Below, one piece after another: positions 27,901 to 40,500 of a stretch of DNA of 64,000 nt; position 1 is the first letter of the stretch, and each line of letters opens with the position of its first letter. Below the pieces are notes generated by a model. That model was not told the DNA's origin and made no database searches. It saw nothing but the letters and a program-made list of their open reading frames with translations. The DNA lies in assembly GCA_008933995.1 (NCBI GenBank), contig WARS01000015.1, positions 14,640,957 to 14,704,956 on the forward strand. The letters run 5' to 3'. A program made the translations under genes and the position numbers. Source of the DNA: Datnioides undecimradiatus (Eukaryota; Chordata; Actinopteri; Lobotiformes; Datnioididae).

Positions 27901-30900
27901 CTTAATGAATATTGTCAGGAGGATTGGAATTCCAGACCTCCCAGTGCACAAGCTCCTTGGACAGCCTTAAATAGGATACACAACAGCAGTCACTGTGGAG
28001 AGCCAGCTTTGTTTCATCTCGCCTCCATCCATCCAGCTTTATGTACTGTATACAGTTTCAGTTCGAACCCATTGTGGAAATCCCACTTCATACATTTTTG
28101 CTGCCTCTGTCCCGCTTTGGTGCCACATATGCCGGCGGCATCCGTTATAGAATTCCCCTCTCATGCATTAATCCGAAAATCTACCCTGCATTAACGCTGC
28201 AGATATCTCAGTCTCAAATGTTGCACAGTAACAGCAAATTAGTGCAGTGGCGGCCGCTGTGCAAGAAGTCTCCTGTCATGCATTCATTCTGCATTTATCC
28301 CGGTTTAATACTGCAGAAAGTGCCTTCCTCCATCAAGCCAAATTCACAACACGAACCCCAGGCGTGTCTCCGCTAACTACTCAGCACACCATTTCTGTTA
28401 ACCTCCAACTGGCTTTAATGAGACAAAAAACCCTTGTTTTTCCCAAACAGTTTCTACTGGGAATGGAGAGAAAGAGCAACAGTGGAAAGCGGGACTCACA
28501 ATCACCATGACTGTAAATCAGTAGGTGCTTAAGTCAAGGCTATTAGGGTGGATTTAGCCTGAAATAACTCTTGTTCCAACGTTTGGTTATGGGGAAAAAG
28601 ACAGAAGGAATACAGGAAGTGATAGCAGAGATGTAGAGGAGATGAGATAATAAGTGTGTGAGGTGTTTGAAAGGTGCTGGAGACATTAACGCTGGATTGT
28701 AGCATTTCTTGGCAGAGGACCAGGACCACCCAGAGTCCGGAGTGCCCCCGCAGGCCTCCACGGGGGTTTTTGTCAATGCCTTTGGCTCGCGACTGAAGGC
28801 TTCATGCGTCTGCTTGTGCATGCGTTCAAAGTCAGCTTGTTGACAGTTACGGAGAGCATTGTCCTGAAGATACTACTCTGTCATCTCTTAACACTGCTGG
28901 CTCATTGCTTAAACCATTCAGCCCCTGATCAGTCAAGAGGTGATGGAGCTACACAAAGCTTAGCAGAATCTATGGGTCTGTTTACTATGAGAGTCTCTTG
29001 TCTTGTCCATTACGTCCCACTCTTACTAACCTCTTCATTTTCAAACTCACCGGCCCTGCTCACTGATTTAGAAACATAGGCTGTGTGGAAAGAACACACA
29101 CATCTATACCACACATACTATTCAGGAGCCCAAACAACTGTAACTGTGATCTCTGTCTCCCAGAGGAACTCATTGCAACAGTTATCGTCAGTTATCGTAC
29201 GAAACCCCTCTGAAAACAACCCAGGACCACGAGTGTTTTCTGATCTACTACCTCTATGAATAGGTTCTGGTTAAGTCTAGGCATTAAACTCCATAGATTA
29301 CGGTTCATGGTGATGGTTACTGTCAGGATGCATCATCTGTATTTTATGCTGGTCATGCTGTAGTTCCGTGCCAGAGCACATCCACAGAAGCTTCATCTTC
29401 ATTTCGGAAGACATGATGGCTTCAGAATGACCAAACTTTACTCAATACTCAATAAAAAAGTGTTTGTGCACAGTTTAACATAAAGCCACTGACATGATTT
29501 TTAGACTGTAGTACAACAGAGATCAGCTAACATCCACTATCATAGTGAGAAACCGAATCGTGTTGAGCTGGGCAGCCTTTTGTTGAGCTTTAATGCTGAC
29601 AACCATCTTCAAAATGTCTATTTCTTTCATTCGCTTAGTCTCCCGTGTTCTGTGAGGTTATGTGAGGGCAGCCTTCAGAACACTATTTCTGCTCAGAGCA
29701 TCTCTGAAAATAAACACTGCTATTCTTTTTGATTCATAGTTTACTGACACTCTTATTCATGACGACTGTTTTTCTATCATGACCTCTTGCTCACATTTCA
29801 CCTGAGAACAAGAAAAGCTTTTGAGATATTCTATATTTTCTTTGAACTAGAAAACCTTTTTGGCGTTGATAGCCGTTTTTTTAAGTATGGGGTTTTTTTT
29901 AACTTTGCTTTTATGAAAATCTCAATAGAGGCAGGAGAGATTTAATCGATACCACCTGCACTCCATCGCCGAATGTTTTTTCTCTCTTACCTGCATTTTG
30001 CATTTCAATTTTAATGTGAACACGATAGGTCAGGAGCTGTAAGCGTGGGCAACCATGACAACAGCACAATTTCGCCAGCTTCCCGCCTCTGTTTTCTTAA
30101 AAAACGAGCGTCCCTCAGCATGGACCTACTCAAAGAGCCATTGTTGAAGACCAAATTTTCTCCTCGCTGAGCTAATTCTGAGGTTCAGGGGGGAAACATT
30201 TAGAGAATCAGATTTAGTTCTTTCTTCACGTTGTTCAGAAGTTTAAAGAGACAGCGTGCTAGCTGGTCGTTTTTTTGTGCGATATTGCTCGTATTGTAGT
30301 CACAGCTATGTCTCTGTACAGCTTTTAGATTGCAGCTTCTCAAATAAAAGAGAGATATAGGCTTATTACTTTCAGAGGTATGAGAATAACAGAAAAACGT
30401 TCACACTCAAACTTATTCCTTTTCCGACTCTATTTCCAATAATAGGGATTTTCGGAAAAAACCTCCCGTTTCATTTTTTCCACACTTATTTCACTCTTTT
30501 CCTCGTCACAAAGCAGCCTTCTCCGTGCTTAGTCTAATTGGCAAATCTCTCATCCCATCTCGTTTTATTACTCGAGGTGCAGGGGGCTGTGAACCACGGC
30601 AGCGCAGTAATCGTGCGTCCCCGCCCGTCCCAGGAGGACAGAGAGCGAAGATTATCCGCTGCACCGTGTGACTGTGCATTCATCTCAACCTCCCCTGGTT
30701 TATGCAGAGAAGGCTTTAGAGGAGGTTTTTGGCAACTGGCCTGCTAGGATTACATTTGCTGATAACTTTGCGCTTCGGGCTGCACAGAAAAATAAATTGC
30801 TTTCCTGCAAGGGGCAAGGTAAAGGACGTGTAATCCCCTTGTTGGCCATAACCATTTTTGGAGAGGGAGTGTGTGTGTGTGTGTGGTGTGTGTGTGTATT

Positions 30901-31461
30901 TGTTTGTGAGTTTGTGAACGTGTGTTGCTGATGCCTGTTTTGTCTCTTTGCTTCATCTGCAAAACGAATCATTTAGAAATATCCAGCATATCTCTCGCTG
31001 CAATGAGACACTGGTTATTATTTGATCAAAAGATGTTTTAAATTTGTTTATAAGTGTTTAAATTTTCTTGTGGAAAATCAGTGATGCAGAGTTGCAGCAG
31101 TTCAGCGAGGAATTAATTCATGATAAACGTCAGATAAATTACTGTGCTTAGTCATTTTACCGAGTTTGCATGCAGAAATATTGTGCGAATGATGCGCCAG
31201 CTAATTTGAGACCGGAGGTATCCTGGACTCTTGATCCTCGGCACACTGAGAAGAAGGAGAGGGCAGCTAGAAAGAGCGACATTAAAATTGAACATGGGTG
31301 TGTTGGGGAAAAAAAAGGCTTGAGTGAGGGAAACAGAGGCACTCACACAGAGAGAAAGAGAGATGACAAGAACTCCAATGTGAAACTCGAGAGAGGCCAG
31401 AGGGCTGAGGCAAGAAAAAGCCTGGGACAGAGAAGAGAGAGCATCATGGAGGAGAGAGAGA

Positions 31462-31537
<76 letters not shown>

Positions 31538-34500
31538 CAACTGAGGAAACTGAGGGAGAGAAATAAGGTAGACAGGGAGATGATGGAAAGGAAATAGGAA
31601 GAGCCGAGGAGCATAAAAATTGAAAAGTGGGCCAGGTAACTATTTCGACTGTCAATCTAGCTGTCACATTGGAGGTTAGGCTCCAAGGTTCGCTGGCAAC
31701 TTTAACCCTTTTCACACAGAGCTGAACAAGAAACTTCACTCCTCTGTTAGACTGGGCTGTGCTGTGATTTTGGTGGAGTTTGTCATTCATTTTAACCCTT
31801 TTCACTTGACCGATTGCAACGTGGGGGGAACTGATTTTTGGGTTTTGCATGTTTCAGCCCTCTAACTGCAGTTCGTGTATATTTTACTGCCATTCATATT
31901 TTAGAGCTTAATATAAAATTTTATGTTGCTTTCTCACCTGCCAAGGGGCCACTAGTTTGCAGGCATATCAGGGCTATATGAGGATTAACTTGCAGAGACT
32001 TGAAATCTGAGATAGGCAATCAGTCACAGGGAATATTTGCTGCACTTGCCTTTAATTTTCACCATGTTACATCTTTATTGCCTTGCTCTAAATTTGCACG
32101 GAGCTTTTCTGAGAACTTTCGGTGCTTACGAGTTCTTTAATGCAGACATTATAGAGTTTAAATAGCTACCAAACTGCTGCATCTTAAAATGCAAGAAATA
32201 AAAGACTTGTAATTATTGTTACAGTGTCCATATTTATTTATTCTCTCCCTTCTAGTTTTTCTCTGGAGTGTAATGCTTCTCAGACACTCACTCTCAGGTT
32301 TTCAATGGTCCCAACAGGCGCTTGATGTACTGAGAAGGAAAACATTTTTACAACTCACATGCTGAATCTGACACTGAACAGTGAACTATATATTCAGGGT
32401 AATAGATTAATGTTCTTAAGAAGCATTTTTCAAGTCTCTGACAGCTGATTTTCATATCTTGCAGACATGAGCAGGAACCAGTGGCTGTTTGGTTGACAGA
32501 AAGTCAAAAAAAGTGATATGGTATACTTCAAAAAGCAATCCCCAATAATAAAAAAAAATGTACATGATTTGTAGTTATTGTATTACGACATGCAAAACCA
32601 CCAGTTTGCTCATTTAAATCATCTACTGTCAGTGATTTAAATGCCATCCTGACTGATTTATCCACCCCCAGTAAAACTTGTTTTGGCTGGTGGCTGGCAG
32701 TAATTTTCAGGAGAAAGGAAAAAGGAAAGTTTGAATAAGACACCAACAAAGAAACACAGTGTGATTAGTTTGAAAAGTGCTGATTCCATAGAGAGAAATT
32801 TTATTTTACACACAGGCTAAATAATGAATATTGTATCAGACATGCACGAGGCATTATATGCAAAGTGAATACACTTAGGGTTACAGGGCATTTAGTAACT
32901 CAATGCAGTCCTTTAGTTACTTTGCATGTAGCACTTTACTGATGCTGAATACGTAGCAGGGATGGAAATAGGGACAAGTGATGGACATGAGGTGGGTCTA
33001 AACTTTTTGCATTTGCGCGAAAAAATGCTCCAAATTAAAAAGGGAAGAAATAAACACAATGTGCACGGATGAGATAAAGAAAACCAAATTAAACTGTCCC
33101 AGTAAGAATGTAAAAGAGTACGTATCTCTTCCTAGGCTTCGCACTTCTCTAAATTGGTTATTTTGATAAAAGAAAGTGTTTACAGATTTTTAACCCATAA
33201 CTGGATTTTAATTTGCATTAAAATTCGATCTGCAATAAGGTGATTACGATATCAGCCGCAGTTTTTGGAGGCTCTGAAAATCCTCTCCATTTCCTGAGGG
33301 AGTCAAAATATCTGCTTTATCACTCCTGCACATCGGAGGATGAATGCACATATGCCTGCAGTTTTTCTGTGTCTTGAAAGGCAGGAGGGAGGCGCCAGGA
33401 TGCTATTTTGAAGTACCCCTCACAATACAGGGGAGTCTGTTGCGTATCCAGTGTTTGTGTCCATACACGTGAATGGGTGATTGCCCGTGTTCACCAGTGA
33501 TATAAATTTAGTAAGCTGCCTGGACTTGGAAACGATACCTGGAAACACATCTCCCTGAAAATGAATCAGCATATTCTGAGCCAATGTGCTGGCGATGGGA
33601 GAAAAAAACCCCTCTCCAATCAGAGCTGCATTCGGGAATTTCAGCTTTAATACTAAACACACCTAACAAGCTTCAGTTGTTACTGTGAAAGGCTATTTTG
33701 AGTCTGCACATGTGAACAGGGAGTTAGACTCACCTACATGAATATTTGATGAAATACCATTAGTTAGCTCCAAGCTCACAGGGTTCTGTATCATCTAATT
33801 TAGTACATTTACACATTTACATTATAGATTGATATGGGCCACTCTAATATTCAAAATGTAGACATAAAATATATTTTAAACTTTGGACAGCCTAGCTTTA
33901 CACAAATTGTTATTGCAATTTATTATTGTAATAGCTAAATTGCATCAGAGCTCAACATGGAGGAGATTCAAAACAGCAAAACAACAGAGAAGATCAAACA
34001 GATTCATTGCACATTCATTTTCATTAAACCTGTCAGAAGTAAAGCGAGAGTGTGTTTAACATGCATTGTGTGGCCTGGTAGGTAACGTGTTTGGAAGATG
34101 ATAAAGAGAAGGATGCAAGGAGTGTGAGAAGAGGATGTTACCTGAGGAAAGCCGGTTTTTGAGGAACACGAGGGCTGAGCAGATTAATCTGTTGCTGCTT
34201 TCCAAAAACTTTAGCGATAACATGTTTGGTTAACTTCTGGCATCTCCTATTAATTGACTGAGATTTTCATCAGCATGTCTTAAATAGCACTGATTAAATT
34301 AATTATACTCTCTCCAGGTGAATATCCCCACAACCTGTTTTTCTCCTACTTTTTATGCTTCCTTCCTCAGCCTTTACTCACTTCACCTCTTTCACTTTTT
34401 TGTCTCTGTGTTTCACCTCTTAACCCGTGACCTCATTTACTGCCTGTTTTCCACTGCATAGATCTGTCTGGCTTTTGTCTCCGTACAACTTCACACTCAG

Positions 34501-37500
34501 CCTGTGTTTAAAGGAGATGATGAATGAGTTGAGGGTTGTGGAGAGTTTGACTAATGCACAGCAGAATATTTCACACGCTTCTCAACCAAAAAACTGTGGA
34601 GATACAGAAAGAACCAACAGGAGTGTTAGAGCCTGGAGTTTTGAAGAAACCCCCAAGCTCATTGAGATCTGGACAAATTTAAGCACAAAGGTTCCTAAAC
34701 GAAGGCTGTCATCTTTCAGTTCCAAGTGTTGCACTTTGAAGAACTTGTTTGAACGCTGCAAATTAAAAGTAGCCAGAGGTGTCCTATGCAGGCATTTTTC
34801 AAACTGTAACTGAATGAATTTTATATTTAAAACTAAGATGCAAATTTTTGTGGACAATAGAACTGAGAAATGAAAGTGTCAGGGTTTTGAGTTGAGTTTC
34901 TTGTTTTGTTATTTCCTGTCTTATTTTGAAAGGTTCTTCCCTTGTGTGTTTCTGTCTACTTGTTTTCTCCTTGATTAGTCCATTGGTTTCACCTGTGTCT
35001 CGTTTTGCTGCCCTCCTCTGTCTATTTAAGTTATGCCATTGCCTTTGTTCTCTGTCGGTGCGTTTGCTATGTTTGAATCCATGTCCCTGCCATGTTTCCA
35101 TGTGTTCACGTCTTATCCCCTTGAGATCTTTTGAGTTTGGATTTCTAGTTTTTGCATTTTGGGTTTTTTTTTTGGCTTTTTACTTGCCATGTCTGGTTCG
35201 GACTGACTACCTGGATTTTGACCCTGCCTGCCTTGACCATCCGTAAGCCTAGCCCATTTAATAAACTGTTAAAAGATCATTTGCGTCCTTGTCCCTGCCT
35301 GCATCTGGGTCCTACTCTCACCTCCAAACCAAGCCTTGACAGAAAGCAGATCAGATGTACAAAAGGGCCACGCTTCAAGTCAGGCATTTTGCTTTGGATT
35401 TTCAGTTTTAAGTGTGCTAAATAGGTAATGGGGCTTCAAGGAATCCTTTTGATCTCCGACCATTACACGTTGGCAGTACACAGCAGGTTCCTCTAAGACA
35501 CCTTCCATGAAGGGTTGAGAAATTTGACAGTGTGTTTAACACAGAGTGAGTTTAAAGACTTGGATTAGGATCTAAGAAAGAGTCAAGAGAAGCTCCACGG
35601 TTACTTGGTTGCAGTGTGAGTTAAATTTCATTTGCAAACAAAGGATTAGGATTCCTACAAGTCACCCAACCTTTTCTAACTATTTGAAACATGGAGTTTT
35701 GAAGTTTATACAACAGGTCTACCCATTCAAAACCCTCGAAGCTAAAGGGAAACAAGCCTGCAGCCATAGGGGAACCTCGGAGAGGATGGAACAGACTCTT
35801 CAGGAAGGATTAACTCCAACATTAAAGGGTTCTTTAGGATGGAACATGGTTGTTTTGGATGTTGGACGAACTTCTGATGGATTGCTCAAGTCTTTTTAGA
35901 TCATCATGGAAACGCCTTGTTAGACTTTTAGAAAAATAATCCAAGGAACGTGAACTTTTTGTGAAGACGATGCCAGAGGAAGCCTTTTTGGATTGCCCAT
36001 TTTATGAGTGTGGGAATCCTCTAGAAAGGTTTCCTCAATGCGTACATAATTCTTGGAACAAAACGGCACCAGCTTGTGAATGTGCATCAGAGATCTGGTG
36101 TAAGTTGTGAAGTAAACAGTGCTGTCAGTGCCAAAGTTAGCTGTATCAGAGCCAGAGCGTTTCACAGCACTCCTGTGTGTTCCTTATAGTTTGTTTTTTG
36201 TCTCTCTCTTTTTTTTGTGCAGGGTTTTTTTTTTTTTTGTAGCGCTTTGCTGTGGCATCTGGCTTCACTCTGCGGGCCGCTGGGAAATCATGTGTAATCA
36301 TACCAGTTGGTGTTGAAATAGGGTTTTGGAGCTTCTATTTGTACACGCGCACACACACCTGCACAGATAGATGAGTGTGTAGCTGTGTGATGACACAAAG
36401 ACACATCTCATCAGAAACAAAACAGGATTAATTCACTTGTCCATGTGTGTGTGTCTCTTGTTCCTGGTTTGATTCTGCCTTCCGGTCTTTCTGGCTCACA
36501 CACACACACACACACACACCACACACACAAAAACAGTCACACAGACCCACTGTTAAATTTTTACGTGGACTCCCCACGTAGCTCATCTCTCTCCAGCCTC
36601 ATGCTCACACAGTTTGTCAGTCTTGTTAGTGCTGGTTTTATCAGCGCTCATAAAATACAACTGGTAATGGCAGCTCTGGAGACCACACACTCTTAGACTA
36701 CACACACACACACACAAACAAGCTCTACAGAACCCTGTAGTTTTTGATTTACTTGCTTGTCTCTGTTATTGTCACTGTTATGTATAACCTTAATGGTGCA
36801 ACGTGCGTGATGGTATTTTTTCATACAAAATGTCTTATTTCATTGTGTCATAGCTACAGCGTTATTATGTTGTAATGGAGGTGTACGTTGCACATCAGGT
36901 ACCACACATCATGTACAGGTTGGAGAGAATGTAAACTATTTGCTGTCTCAAAGGTCACCAAAATGTCAAAAATGCCAAACACGTTAGTGATCTTTGGAAA
37001 GTGCCCATTATAAAATGTATGTGATGTGTAGTTCCTGAGTCAAGACATCTGTGCACTGGTGTGTTTTCGAGGCAGTATACGCTAAACAGATATTTAGATG
37101 AAATTAAGTTTTTCTCTTTCTCTTTCCACCAGGCTGTCATGAGTCATGCTCGGAGTGCCGTGGACCGGGCCAGCAGGAGTGTGTGTCATGTTCCGACCCC
37201 TCTGCTTTGCTGAAAGATGGGGAATGCGTTCCCGACTGTGGCGCTGGTTTCTACAGCCAGGAAGGCGTCTGCTATGGTAAAAAGGACACACAGTTGACCA
37301 GGATGCTGACACTGATGTAGCAGGTTTACCTTTTTTCAGTTTGAGAATATTCAAAATAAGAGGAGCACAGCCATTGGCTCTATAACTGAAGCTGGTCCTC
37401 AAGCCAGTCTTAAGATAAGGAATGTTGAGGACATTAAGGGATTAAAAAGGAATCACTTAACTCAGGCCTAACACACACTCATATTCATGATAAATCTACT

Positions 37501-40500
37501 TTTGTAGATTTTATGTTTGTTTGTGGTTAAAGCCAATTTCCGTTACTGGAATTGTCTTCTTCTATGTTTTTTCCATGAAAATACATATAAACATATTACA
37601 TTCACAGCCTGTATTGTTTCTTGCAGTGCACTTCTGCTGCAGTGGGTACAGTAATTGCACTCTCTGATTCCTCTGTAATAGGTTTTGCCAAGTGTGATTG
37701 TTAAATGTCTGTGCAAAATGGCAAAAGTCTTTGCTTTTGTTTGCCTGTGAAACTTTAAATTGCAGAAGAAAAACCTGCTTTTAAAGGTCATTTTTGCGGC
37801 ACTTAAAATATGTTAATATGACTGAATATTGTCTGCGCTGTTGGCTGTTAGCAATGAAAGTAGGACAAAATGGAGTACACAAACAACAGAGACTTTATTT
37901 GAATTTAAAACCTTTAAGTGTCCTAAGAAATTTACTACAATATTGAGAACTGTGTAAAAAATATGACAATTAATGAAGCTTTAATTAGGAATAAACAAGC
38001 AGAGATTTGTCATTTTTTTAAATAACATCTAGTCTATAAAAATTCAAGATAATGTACAGTTTACAAAATTTACAAAACTCCGGGTATCTAGCTGAAATGT
38101 GTTTTCCGTGCAGCTTTACCTTATGAGGACTGAAAGTTGATACTTAGATGGGCAATTTAGATGCCACAGGATGTGCAGATGCGGTATACGGTAAACAGGA
38201 AACACCACTGGAGACAATAGAAGGTTTATTGTTAGTGTGAACTGGCGGTGAAGGTTTGTTTGGACTTGTTTCTTAGCATCCCTGTGGAGCCTACCAGCAT
38301 CCACTCCGAGTGGTGCCAAAATGATAAGTCAGCAGTAGCTAGAGTTAGCAAACAAACAATTTAAAAAAATACAATAATTAGCAGTTCTCTCTTGCACTAA
38401 TGAGGATTCAGAGGCTCTTTGAATAAAGAGATCCTGTATGAATATGGATGGTTTCTATTTTTGAGTGGTAAGATGAAGAGGAGCAAGAATAGGCTTCCCT
38501 CAGGGCGATGGTGAACTTAGCAGCACATAGCTAAGCTCTCTCTTTGGTTAAAACCACCTGGAGGGGTTTGGAGGCGGGGTGGCTCTTCTTTTCCTCCAGC
38601 ACATAAGGAAGAGTTAAAGCACTCAGCGAGGAGCCCTCTGTTAGAAAATGTCAGAACCTGGGGAACTTTATGGAAAAAGGTCAAATCCATTAAAAGCTGC
38701 CAGTTTGTGCTTTGAGATCTGGTTTAAAATGTCAACATCTGGACAGCGCTGACGGGTTTTTTAACTTCTCGGTTTTCCTCCTCGGGGCTCCCTGGGTTAG
38801 ATTTGATAGGTTTCCTTTTTTGGTCCCCTCCGGCTAGCCGTAGGAAAACCCGATTTTTCTCTTCTGATTATAGGCTCTGTTTAGATGGAGATCTGTTTGA
38901 GCATGTCAGTATGGCATGCTACACACAAACACACACACACACACACACACACATACACCATACACTGGGGATTCAGCTGAAGTTTACTACTGTTGGACAA
39001 ACAACATTGTTTTAAACAACTACAACTGTAATTACAACAACAAGCTAAATGCAATGCAAACAAAAAGTCTGACCACATTTGTTGGTGGTCCATGGAAAAT
39101 GACAAAGTGAAATTCAGTGTGTCTCACAGACTGGTTGAGAGACTTTCTCACTTGAGTATAATTCATTCATTTTTAAATTGAGCACAGCACATTTTATCAT
39201 TCCCACCAGAAGCCATTAACTTTTACATGCTGCGGTTCACAGCCTGCGATTCGTCCTGTGCCTCCTGTTTCCCTGACAACCCCAAGTGCATGAGCTGTGT
39301 GCCGGGGACTGCCTTGCATCATGGGAAATGTATCTCCCAGTGTCCAGTTCAGCATTACCTGGACACCCACAGCAGATGCAGAGGTAGGGTAATTCTTCAA
39401 CACCTGAAATATATTTTTAAAAAAGGTATGTTTTGAATTTGAACATCATTTGAGGAACATGTGGCCAGATTATTCTAAAATATCAAAGCAAAACAAAAGT
39501 CAAAGCAGACCTTAGGTTGCTCCTGTTCCTGCTGCTACCCTTATTAAATAAGTTTCATTTGATCGCACATCCTGTATCATGCGGTGCTTTCATTTGCTGC
39601 CATGATTTCTTGATGGGGTTTCTGTCATTTGGTATTTCAGGATGAAATGGATGTTTTTTTCTACGTGAAGAAATGAAACCAGGAAAGACATAAGAACAGT
39701 TCCCATAATGTCCGCATTAATGGAAAAATCTTGACTGATCCTTTTGTGTTAATGCTTTAACAATTTTTAATTGTCTATAAAAGACATTAAACATTTGAAG
39801 TACATAACTTTAATAATTCTGATCTTCTTAAAACAGTTCTCTTCAGGTAATTGTGTGGGAGACTTCTGGTTCAGTTCTTCCCTTTTCCTTTTCTCCTCAG
39901 CCTGCCACAGCTCCTGCGCTTCCTGTTGGGGTCCCTCGGTATCCCAGTGTACCTTGTGTCCAAGTGGGCTTCTCCTCCACCAAGGTCAGTGTGCGGAGGC
40001 CTGTGGCGAGGGGCTCTACTCCCAGGACAACACCTGCCACAGTAAGAGCTTATATCTGCATTTTACAAAATTATAAATGCGCGTTAAAAAGTGTTTCATA
40101 AGTTTCCTCCACTATCAGTCTGCCCTTTGACCTTTTATCCCTCCTGTTTTTAGATTGTCATCCCTCCTGTCGTTCCTGTGTGGGACCCTTGGCCTCTGAC
40201 TGCCTCCGCTGTCTCAAACCGGAGGAAGCCCTCGTGCCGCAGTCGAATCACCAACAGCATGGCGTCTGCACAGCTGGATGTCCTGCGCACAGCTTCCTGG
40301 ACTCCATCCAGACATGCAGAGGTCAGTGCCGATGTCTTTTGGTTTCATCTCCAGCTTTAATTTGGGATATCAGTGCAGTGTGAGCTCGTGTGTATCTGCT
40401 GTTCTTGGTCATGGCTGTTAATCAGTTACCAATTAGTTAGCAAGTTAGTCATCAGTCACTTTAGGTTTAAGATCAGGTAATCACTAAACACTAAGGTAAT

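Larger units (their letters stand above)
25369..37132 (+). other. fras1: Intron, 11.8 kb, the largest in the window
   Basis: It holds a CpG-rich patch near 30590-30670, a GT repeat at 30869-30898, a GA/CA/GA microsatellite at 31451-31534, a possible transposon-derived frame at 34427-34813, an inverted-repeat element at 34877-35341, and a CA repeat at 36496-36529. No FU-like exon was found. The adjoining exons join in phase and in repeat order, so none is needed. Confidence 0.75.

Noticed and set aside
31152..31850. The longest open frame in the window, minus strand, 232 codons
   Set aside because: Its middle is the translation of the GA/CA/GA microsatellite (Ser-Leu and Val-Cys runs) and the flanks show no domain or splice logic.
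25369..37132. Possible missed FU exon in the 11.8 kb intron
   Set aside because: No acceptor-donor pair enclosing the eight-cysteine spacing was seen, and the flanking exons join directly in phase 1.
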